DNA of 64,000 bases from Tilletia caries (taxonomy: Eukaryota; Basidiomycota; Exobasidiomycetes; Tilletiales; Tilletiaceae), in the NCBI GenBank assembly GCA_032718865.1, contig JALUTQ010000033.1:1054001-1118000 (forward strand), in the 5' to 3' direction. Within the stretch, counting starts at the first letter, position 1. Every line of letters starts with the position of its first letter. A program made the position numbers and the translations under genes. This document shows, piece by piece, positions 56,364-64,000 of this stretch. The notes under the pieces are model-generated. The model saw only the letters and a program-made list of their open reading frames with translations. It did not search any database and was not told the DNA's origin.

Positions 56364-56700
56364 GTGAGTATTCACCGCCCCCAAAAATCTCAACTCCCAT
56401 CCCCTTCAGCCCCTTCAACGAGAGAGAAGAAGAAGGAAGAGAAGAAAATTTTCGAGGCCCTTGGGAAGATGAGAATGCGGCGACACCAACGCCCCGGCCA
56501 CACTTGGAATGTCACCCTTTCTGAGAGGGAATGAGACGATGGTAAGCGAGCGCGTTAGCCGTAAGTCAAGCGGAGTATGCATTTCTCATCTCCGAGCCAG
56601 AGGCAAGAGAGGGAATGAGATGGTGGGAAGCGAGTGTGGTAGCCGTAAGTCAAACGGGGCACGCATTCCTCATCTCTCACCCAGAGGCCAGCGGCCAGCA
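56364..56700. repeat. Tandem ~87-bp duplication downstream of the RT fragment
   Basis: GAGAGGGAATGAGACGATGG...GCCGTAAGTCAAGCGG...CTCATCTCCGAGCCAGAGGC at 56522-56608 is repeated at 56609-56697 with substitutions. 56364-56520 holds no gene. Confidence 0.6.
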
Positions 56701-56744
56701 GAGAGTAATGCATGTCACGCTGTCACGACTGCACGACAGCCGAC

Positions 56745-56882
56745 TCGAAGCACGGGTTCATGTCATTCATGTCATTCATGACATTCATTCATGCCGAATG
56801 TCATGTCACGCACGCATTTCATGCATGTCACGCACGGATGTCATGAATGTCATGCATGTCACGCGTGTCGTGCACTCGTGAT
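56745..56882. repeat. Degenerate TGTCATTCA / TGTCACGCA tandem array
   Basis: Units such as ATGTCATTC, ATGTCACGCACG, ATTTCATGC and ATGTCATGA recur about every 9-14 bp. A short simple-sequence satellite. Confidence 0.6.
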
Positions 56883-57144
56883 GCGTGCAGATCGGCGACT
56901 GATCCATAGAAAGTACACAGCGGATACACAAAAACAGGTTTGATACACAGGGGATCCATTTAAATTTTCACTGAGCGTCAAGGCGGAGTCAAGACTCGGG
57001 GGTGGGAAATAACATGGGATGATGAGCTCGATACATCATTAGGTGCGCAAGTCGGCGGAAGTTCAGGCACACCACAAGGAAATAAACGAAGTGAGTGGAA
57101 GATGAGATGGCGACATTTCAAACCACGACCTAACTTGGGCTGAA

Positions 57145-57381
57145 CCCGACATGAGGGTGCCCTGTCGGATTCCCTCGTTTTGCTCGGGCAGTTGTCATGC
57201 CCAGCACCGAGCGCCCTGACTCGAGGAGAGAAGGCCTCTCACATATAAGAAGGGGTGAGAAGCTCATCGCACTCCTTGTCCCTTCCTTCGTTACCAAGGC
57301 TCAAAAACAGTCTTCCTTCTCAGCTCTGCATCTCCCTGCACAGATCCACTTCTTCACTACCCAGTCTAACAGCTAGCCAAC
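57145..57381 (+). promoter_or_regulatory. Promoter and leader of gene B2
   Basis: CACATATAAGAAGG (57240-57253) is a TATA box about 140 bp before the ATG. The whole segment is duplicated, reversed, at 16709-16960. Confidence 0.6.
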
Positions 57382-58045
57382 ATGGTCCGTCTCCTCACAT
57401 TCACCACCATCCTCCTCGCCTCGCTGGTTGCATTCACGACGGCCGACGTTTCAGGTCTCTCTCACATGACGTCAAAGCTTGCCATCGACTTCTTTCAATT
57501 TAACGACTGGCTCAATCTGGAGCGTTACCCTATCCAAGATTCGCCTTACCCAAATCACGACCCAAATGAAGGATACGCCGAGTTTCTCTTGCTAGTACGA
57601 GAGAGCATTGACTGAACTTTGATTCGCATCCTTGGCTCACGCCGAGTACAGGGCCAGTGACATGGCGAAGGGGTTCAAACAAGGTGACGATCTCGACGAC
57701 ATCTTCGAGAACCTCCATGTGACCTTCGGATTAGGTGGATATTCGGACAGGGCCTGCTACACTCTTGCGAACACAGCTGGCGACTTGAAGGTGAGTCCCA
57801 ACCCGCCGTTGTCAAAGATCGAATGGTCCGTACGCTGGGCTCAATCTTGTGCTCTCTCGTTCTCTCTCTCTGCATCACAGAAAATTGGGAAGGCCAAAGA
57901 AACGGCGGACGCCATCAACGAGGTCATTCAGCACCATGGCGATTTGCTCTATGCGACAACCAAATTCAACGACCCTCGCTTCCCGGCTGTGATGATGCCG
58001 GCAGTCAAGTTGCTCCTTGCTGCCTACCAAAGCCACGCCTCTTGA
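57382..58045 (+). CDS. Small secreted protein B2
   Basis: Exons 57382-57594, 57647-57790 and 57881-58045 give 173 aa with phase-0 introns. Residues 1-22 are a signal peptide (MVRLLTFTTILLASLVAFTT). The mature protein has no cysteine-rich region; it has helical segments such as YRASDMAKGFKQGDDLDDIF and ends FNDPRFPAVMMPAVKLLLAA. The normal intron-1 donor present in B1 is deleted here; the frame stays open only if a GTACGA donor at 57595 is used (52-nt intron). Reading through gives a stop soon after (ESID). No family recognised; secretion and a scaffold-like helical fold are inferred. Its inverted paralogue B1 is dead. Confidence 0.6.
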
Positions 58046-58350
58046 GTGCTCGCGAACAACGAAAGGGCTGACCACGATCGAGGGACGGGCACTCGTCCGT
58101 CTCCTCCCCTCTTTTTCCCACCGGCGCTACCTCGTCCCTTTGCTTCTCTGCATCACGCGATACGCCAGAGCGTTCATACTACTTCATCGTTCCTTTTTCA
58201 GCCTGCTAGAGAAATTCAGATTCTTTCTTCTCAAATAACATTGACCGATTGTTTGTTCGAGAGGGTCTTTCACAAATGCGTTCTTGAATCTTGAAGTCTG
58301 CCATCATCAGTTCCACGGTCCACCAGACCAGGTCGTTCGGCCCATTGCAC
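58046..58350 (+). repeat. Downstream flank of B2, duplicated at 8930-9250
   Basis: Mirror copy of the flank of B1. Just beyond it the R1c repeat begins, so the duplication ends or is broken there. Confidence 0.7.
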
Positions 58351-58359
58351 TGACTACTT

Positions 58360-59600
58360 CTGTTATGGAAGCAGAAAGGGCGCCTACTTACCTTTCCTGT
58401 CTCACGCAAGTGAGGAAGACGGAGCGCACTGGCCGAATGCCGACGGCAGCTGACCACGTTCTTTGTCTCGAGCTAGATGCAGTTACCCGAACAGAGGTGA
58501 TGAGTGTAGAAGAGAAGGAAGGAAGATCAGGACGTACTCGTGCCAAGCATTGCCGAAGCAGAAGACAGCGCCTATTCGTCTTCCGTGTATGGCGCGTATT
58601 CGGAAGGAGAGACGCCCTGGCGTGCGCTACTTCTTCCTCCGACGTACCTCGCCTGACTCGGTTTTGGTCCTGTGAAGGTGAGCCAGTCTGAAGATGTCAA
58701 AGCGCTTTCACCCATTCAACCGTCTGACCTGGAATCGACAAAAGCGTTCGAGAAGCAGGCGAACGGCGATGTCGAAGCATACCTTCCTCGGACGAAAGGT
58801 TTGGGTTCCTTCGCTGGACCTCGAACCTTGACGGTAGTCGACCACGCCTTCCGTCTCCAAAGCGGAAGAAGTAACTCCAGAAGCGGTGACGCGTGGCGCA
58901 ATGAGCAAGTAGCGTGGGAGATCCGGGCAAGAGTGAATGAGAAGCAAAAGTAAACAATCGAACTGGCTGCTGGCTGTTGATGTGCTTTGACGAAGGTCTG
59001 GTACCGACACTCACCGCATTCCCTGAACCGGCCTCTCGACCCGTGATAGACGGAATATTGAAACCCAGTGCCTGGAGAGCACGACAGCCTTCCTGAATAT
59101 CGGAGACGGCGCCGGGAGGAAGAAGAAGGCCTGGGAGAGGTAAGAAGGGGTCAGCGGAAAGCGCACAAGAACACAATGAAGGAAGAGAGACAGACGAAAG
59201 ACGTACCTTAGCGTCGAGATTCCGAAGCTGTATGAGCGCCGAATCTGACAAACGGAGAAGCGCAGACCGAACACGCACGCGCGAGAGCCTTGCTGACGAG
59301 AATAACATCGACGGGAGGCAGGATTTGTGAGCAAATGATGTGGGATTCTGAATCAAAAAGAGGACAGGGACAGTTCAGTGAGAGGCAGGAAGGAGAGCGA
59401 GAGCTGTAAAGAGGAAAGAAGTGGTCAGAGGAAGCAGCCCAAGAAATGGAAGTAGGAACGGAACGAAGAGGAAGAGTCAGACGGAAAACATCAAGCATGG
59501 GTGATATTGCAGCTTGCAGAAAGGCAGGGTGGAAGATGGACGCTTTGTTTTGGCACCAGATCATCTGCACAGTTTGGTTTTAGGGAAATGGGAACAAGAG
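58360..59600. repeat. R1 dispersed repeat, copy c
   Basis: Best aligned with copy b (31480-32300): CCTGTCTCACGCAAGTGAGG, GCCGACGGCAGCTGACCACG and CCGAAGCAGAAGACAGCGCC have close matches. The minus-strand part near 59200-59300 also resembles copy b near 32150 (reverse complement of GCGCAGACTGAACACGCACG). Not coding as far as I can see. Confidence 0.55.
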
Positions 59601-59940
59601 TGAGAGGAAGGGGTCTTGGGCCTAGGCGAGAACGTGGAGCGGAAAATCAGGCGTGAAATTTGAGAGAGAACGCATAGGATGTCATGGAAGACATGGGCCT
59701 TGGGCGAGAGCAAGACCGTAAGCGATATCGACGGAGAACTGGGTCGTACCGGCGATGCATACCGAGCGCATGGAGATGGTGGTGATATGTGCCTTGAAGC
59801 GACGCTCCGGTGGCGTGATCGAAGAAGGGGTGGTTCGAAAAGTCGGTGCTCGATCATCGTGCCTGATATCCATACGCTGCAGGAGGTTCATTCCATGCGG
59901 ATAGGTTGTCGAATGAGCGAGCAGCTGCTCCGCATCGCAG
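59600..59940. other. Intergenic, nothing recognised
   Basis: Weak ORFs only. Confidence 0.3.
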
Positions 59941-59941
59941 T

Positions 59942-60688
59942 TCAGTTTCGACTGGAATTCTCCCGACCAGTCGCGCGCCTGCTCGACGACACCGCCATCT
60001 CCTCGTTTCGTCCCGTTGCCGCTAGCCAGATCGGGCGCCAGATCAGGCCCTTAGCTACCTTCTCATCTAGGGAGCATAAGATCGACCTCGCTTCCGCGAT
60101 TGATGTAAGGGCATCGCTGGTCCTGTGCACCTCGGCCAGCAGGCAAGACTGAATCATGACTGCTTTGGCATAGATTCCGTCAGCCGGCGCTGACTGCTTC
60201 TCCTCGATGGCCTGGAGCGCGTCTTCTATCTTCTTCGACCGCGACAGGCTATTCGAATAGATCATCAATGTGATCGCCAGGCTTCTTCCGAACGCTTCCG
60301 GTTTTGCCTTGCGCAGCGACCTATAGAGTCGAATGGACTCCTCTGCGGCCTTCACCGCTTCCTCATCTCTTCCTACCTCGCCCAGCCGAACGCAGAAAAT
60401 CCGGAGCGTGCTGGCCAGATTCGCTTCAACTTCTTGCGGCCATGTCTCGTGCATGAAGCGCCAGATCGAGACGGACTCCTGAACTGCAGCGAGCGCTTGG
60501 CCCAGTTTTTTCGCGTTGCGCAGCGCATTGGAGTAGTTGACAAGCGCTATCGCCAAAGCTTGCTCGACCTCGAACTGAGGTTGCGCCTGGCGCTGAGTTC
60601 GAATCTTGGCGACATTTTCCTGAAGCGTTTCGACCGCTGTCTCGTCTCTGTCTCCTTGGCGGAGCTCGAATTGGTCGATGTTCTGCAT
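59942..60688 (-). CDS. TPR repeat protein, C-terminally truncated (TPR-4)
   Basis: The ATG at 60688 (MQNIDQFELRQGDRDE) opens about 248 aa; an upstream in-frame extension is less likely. Four to five TPR-like units align with TPR-1, for example VEQALAIALVNYSNALRNAK, then VEANLASTLRIFCVRLGEVG and RSLAITLMIYSNSLSRSKKI. The order then shortens and the frame ends at SSRRATGRENSSRN without the last three units or the PPAY tail. Possibly a truncated but foldable protein, more likely decaying. Its position beside the coiled-coil gene mirrors the broken TPR gene at 7.4-8.3 kb. Confidence 0.6.
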   Translation of the reverse strand: MQNIDQFELRQGDRDETAVETLQENVAKIRTQRQAQPQFEVEQALAIALVNYSNALRNAKKLGQALAAVQESVSIWRFMHETWPQEVEANLASTLRIFCVRLGEVGRDEEAVKAAEESIRLYRSLRKAKPEAFGRSLAITLMIYSNSLSRSKKIEDALQAIEEKQSAPADGIYAKAVMIQSCLLAEVHRTSDALTSIAEARSILCSLDEKVAKGLIWRPIWLAATGRNEEMAVSSSRRATGRENSSRN

Positions 60689-60759
60689 GGGTGCGCTGGT
60701 AATAAACGATACATGTGGTGAATGATGAGAAATAACGCTGGAGCGAGAACACATGAACT

Positions 60760-61455
60760 TACCTGCTTTGACGTGGAAGGGTTACGTGGATGTGTTGCGT
60801 GGAGAAGTGAAGGGGGATTCGAAGACAGAAAAAGGACGCGCATATATATGCATGGTATAGGGGATGAGAGGACGGATGAATGAATGAAAAGCCTTCAGGA
60901 ACACAGGATATGAGATATAAGATATGAGGACCGAAATCGGAACGGACAACGCCTAACGCCGCGGGCTGCAGATCTGTGACCGGTGGTAATCGGTAATCGG
61001 TGTTCTTTTGCAAGGCAGCGGCCAACGCACGTCGAAACACGCGCAACCTGCGCCGAACAGTGATCACGTTAAAGACTAGGCGTCGTCAGTCCTTGTTTTG
61101 CACAGGATCGATGGACGACCACAAGAAAGGGAAAGAGCGAGACCGTGTGTGGAGAAGGCGCAGGCGCAGGCCGCAACCGCAACGACCTTTTTCGCGTGGA
61201 ACGTGAGGAAAAATGAGTAGAATTTCACGTTTCACCTCATCACCGGTTCTGCGTCGGCGCATCGGCCGGGTGGCGGAAGCGAAGGACGACTGGGGAATGG
61301 GGAAGAAACGTTTAAGGAGGTGAGTTTTCTTGCTGCAAAATTCCTGCTGAATGCTGACCTCCATCTCCTTCCGCCCCTTGACCTTTCCTCCACAAGCATC
61401 ATCTCCACACTTCCTACCTTTTTATCCACCAATATCAAGAGATATCGCTCTCAGC
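60760..61455. other. Intergenic between divergent TPR-4 and coiled-coil genes
   Basis: No gene. The leader of the plus-strand gene (61340-61455) is C/T-rich, as is common in fungal promoters. Confidence 0.3.
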
Positions 61456-62143
61456 ATGGCCGACGTAGATCCCACCTCGTCGCCGACGCAGGCCACTTCG
61501 CTCTCAGGTCAGGTCGACGGCCAGCTCCAGCGAACTCGCAAGGAACACGATGCGAAGTTGCAAGTCATCATGAATCTACTTGCTCAGCTCAACGACGCTC
61601 CGACACACGGGTCAGAAGCCTCGCCAATTACCGGCGCTGACGTCAAGGCCATCTCGGAGACGATCAAGGCAATGGAGAAAAACGTCCTACAAAGCATTTC
61701 GCATCAATCGGAGCTGCTCAAGGTTGGCCTGGGCCCTGGCGACCATTGACAGCACCATCAAAGCTCGTCAGAAACCGGAGAGGCTCATCTCTTTAGTGGG
61801 TCTCGAACTCGTGCCTAAACTCCCATACTTCAACGTCTCCCTTTTGCACTTTGGCGAATGGAGCCACGGGTTGATGAAGTTCCTGTCCTTTCACCCGGTA
61901 GCGGTGAGTCACCTGCGGATGGAGGAGTACGACGTGGGAATGAATTCAGCCGACCTCGGTGGACGCACGGCCAATTACGACGAAAAGCTGGACCGCGAGC
62001 TGGCTGGAATTGTCGCGCTCACTGTCAGTTCTACGGTTTACAACACCGTCCGGCAGGCTGGAACACCCGACAAGAGTTCTCTCCTGGTTCGAGCGATTGT
62101 CAATCACGTCCAGCGGTACCACTACTGCCAGGTGACGCTGTAA
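61456..62143 (+). CDS. Coiled-coil protein of unknown function, better-preserved copy
   Basis: Exons 61456-61722 and 61772-62143, joined by a 49-nt GTTGGC...CAG intron in phase 0, give 212 aa. Residues 15-89 are helical and heptad-like (LQRTRKEHDAKLQVIMNLLA, VKAISETIKAMEKNVLQSIS). Then ERLISLVGLELVPKL and HLRMEEYDVGMNSADL, GRTANYDEKLDRELAGIVAL, ending VNHVQRYHYCQVTL. No signal peptide or membrane helix. Family not recognised. The homologue at 5.6-6.7 kb has a longer coiled coil but is broken by stops. The weak donor (GTTGGC) lowers confidence in the splice. Confidence 0.6.
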
Positions 62144-62529
62144 GATCAGTGCACCTGGATGTCGAGCGTGGTGGGAATTCTCTCAGAATAAGGGCTGAAC
62201 CGCTGAAGCGATGTTTTCGAGAAGTGTCAAGGACTATCGAGCACTGCACTCCCATCATCATATCTGGGCGGCTTCGATCCGGCCTTAAAACCCACTTCTC
62301 CACCTCGACGAGCCCTCCTTCCCCTCAATATCAGGAAACTTTTCTTCCATGCTCTCCTCAGAATCACCATCGTTCATTTCGTATTAAGTTGCAGTACCTT
62401 TCCCTGAAGCTTTCTCGCAACGCTTCTTTCACCCGTTCACAACCAGGGCCACAATCGTGCATACCAAATCTCGTGCTCCTCAGGGAATCAGAAAATACTG
62501 CAGATATGTAGAAGCGAAAGCACTACACA

Positions 62530-62732
62530 TGAATGCGTCAGCTCTTGCGGTTTTTACTGACTCTCTCCTACAGATCTCCTCCCCTTTCCTCAGACCTCCT
62601 TTGCGAAGGTCTTTACGCTTACACTCTACCTACCATCACCACACGTGCAGCCTTCAAGGTCTAATCCATACGATGCGGGCCGCCTTAATTGCCCTTTCCA
62701 TCCTCCTTCTGCCCCCCCCCTCCTTGCGTTGA
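62530..62732 (+). pseudogene. Relic of the small secreted gene at 52.77 kb
   Basis: The 140 bp before the ATG at 62673 match 52620-52767. The ORF begins as a signal peptide (MRAALIALSILLLPPPSLR) and stops after 19 codons in a C-rich run (62711-62720), so a homopolymer indel or mutation ended it. Confidence 0.5.
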
Positions 62733-62739
62733 CAAAATG

Positions 62740-64000
62740 AAGACTGTCGCACAGACCGTGCTCCCTGGATGATCCGAGTGCCAGAGCATCCTCAGACAAT
62801 CCCTTCGAGAGCCTCCCTTGCCATCTTACCCAGGACGCTCTGGACGAAGAGTGTTAACCCTCGGCCGTAAGTCGCTGATCACCCTTCGATCCACAGAGAC
62901 GGCGTGCTCGGGCCACCGATCGAGGCGGGGATGAGGGCAAAAGACGCGCACCCTCCCAGCTCACCACGTCGTTCTTCACTTCAATCACAGCCCGCACAGC
63001 CCCCTTCTTCCCCCTTTTTCCCCTCCGTCTTCTCCTTTTCCCCTTCCTCTCCCTCTTCGTCCTCACCACCATCACCACTACCACCACTCCTCACCGACAT
63101 ACCATCGCCCTTCTCCCTCACATGGACATGTCTCTACAGCAAGGGAGCGCATCAAGGTGAGTACGTCCTCTCGCCCTCTGTATTGCTCACTGTCCCTCGC
63201 TCTTTCCGGTCTACAGCGTCTAAGATCTCCTCTTCCTCTGGTGAGCCTATCCTCCTCTGAACTGTACTTTCCTCCGCTGACTCTCTCCTCTCTCTCCTAC
63301 AGCTCAAACGCGACCCGGTCTTTCCGTGGATGCGCCACTTTGTCCCTCTGACGCGTCTCGGCCTCCTCCTCCCCTCCCCATCCGAAACAGCCCCCTTCCC
63401 CTTCTGATGCAAGTCTCTCATCCAATATGCTTTTCTTCCTCCCTTCTGATGCAGCTTCTCCTCTTCTTTTTGATGCATCTGGTTTATTTCCCCATCCCCT
63501 TCAGTTTGACCGCTGATCCATTTCTCTCTCTCCTCCCACTCACGAAACACTCTGTCCCTCTCTCCCCAGCTGTCCGTTTCCTGCGCCCCCCTTCCCCCTT
63601 CTCTCCTTCCTTCCGCCCACCCATCAGCGCAACGTCTTTCTCTCGTCTCATGCTTCCCCCTCGATCCCGTCCGGCTGCTGCCTCAGTCTCCACTGTACAT
63701 TATCATACCTATGCGCGTCTGCAGACAATCACAGCTGAGATGATATGTGTACACACCTGTGACTGAGCATGTGAGGATGGCTGAGTACAAGCGTGTATGT
63801 GGGTCATCTCGCTCAGCTGCTTTGGGGATGCTTAAGTCAGGCGCAGATGTGGCCCATCTTTAGAGGAGCATCCCAGGATCCTCTGTGGGATCCTCTCCGG
63901 AGGAGCGGACGATTTCTGGCGAAAAACATCAATTTGAGAGCATCTCACAATGTTTTCACATTGAGGGTCTCAGTCGTCGGCGACGAGCTGCAACCAGGAG
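62740..64000. other. Pyrimidine-rich DNA with splice-like signals; palindromic end
   Basis: 62900-63680 is strongly C/T-rich on the plus strand, with GTGAGTACG at 63160, GTGAGCC at 63240 and CTACAG acceptors at 63211-63216 and 63297-63302. This implies exons of about 25-30 nt, much as at 46.9-48.2 kb. No coding frame. 63830-63910 has GGATCCTC-centred palindromes like those inside the MITE at 33216-33774. Confidence 0.3.

Noticed and set aside
56745..56882. Short regular repeats as CRISPR or telomere
   Set aside because: Units are 9-14 bp, degenerate and without spacers; they do not match a TTAGGG-type telomere.

Overview
The window looks like a gene-poor, transposon-rich accessory region of a filamentous fungus, most likely a basidiomycete. 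The evidence is short GT-AG introns (about 49-90 nt) in nearly every gene, a clan-type fungal P450, an F-box gene, small secreted proteins, a Helitron, a PIF/Harbinger element and a DIRS/Ngaro-like retroelement. There is no bacterial-style operon structure. I could not run similarity searches, so family names rest on motifs I can read. Several frame breaks fall in or beside short homopolymers, so some apparent pseudogenes could be sequencing indels.

Layout. 0-3 kb: remnants of two related membrane-protein genes. 3.0-3.9 kb: a secreted Lys/Ala-rich protein. 5.6-17 kb: a coiled-coil pseudogene, a TPR/helical-bundle pseudogene, and a small secreted-protein gene (B1) split by a nest of three DNA transposons. 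The outer element has a TA target duplication; a PIF/Harbinger element with transposase and Myb/SANT-like genes sits inside its terminal repeat; a hAT-like element sits in its body. 18-25 kb: a 10-cysteine secreted protein, a six-exon P450, a 'R2' repeat array interrupted by a MITE, a secreted proline-rich protein and a 5'-truncated PQ-loop gene. 25-32 kb: a dispersed repeat (R1), an intact TPR protein and a 7-TM protein read divergently, then another R1 copy. 33-36 kb: a MITE with a tRNA-like sequence, LTR-like tandem repeats and gene-free DNA. 36.7-42.8 kb: a multi-exon gene that may be built of OB-like beta-barrels, a hAT-like MITE and a truncated Helitron. 43-50 kb: an F-box gene, repeats, an intron-dense pyrimidine-rich stretch and a TPR gene. 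50.8-56.7 kb: a TPR pseudogene, a secreted-protein relic and a DIRS-like Gag/RT relic split by a hAT-like MITE. 57-64 kb: the second copy of the small secreted gene (B2), R1, a truncated TPR gene, the coiled-coil gene and a pyrimidine-rich tail.

Three themes tie the window together. First, the block secreted gene B - TPR - coiled-coil is present twice in inverted orientation (about 5.6-17 kb and 57-62 kb). Second, a TPR gene family has expanded to five members, two of which keep an acidic C-terminal tail ending in a PPAY (PPxY-type) motif. Third, TE insertions can be read to base level through target-site duplications: in two cases removing the insertion restores an ancestral reading frame or matches an uninterrupted paralogue.
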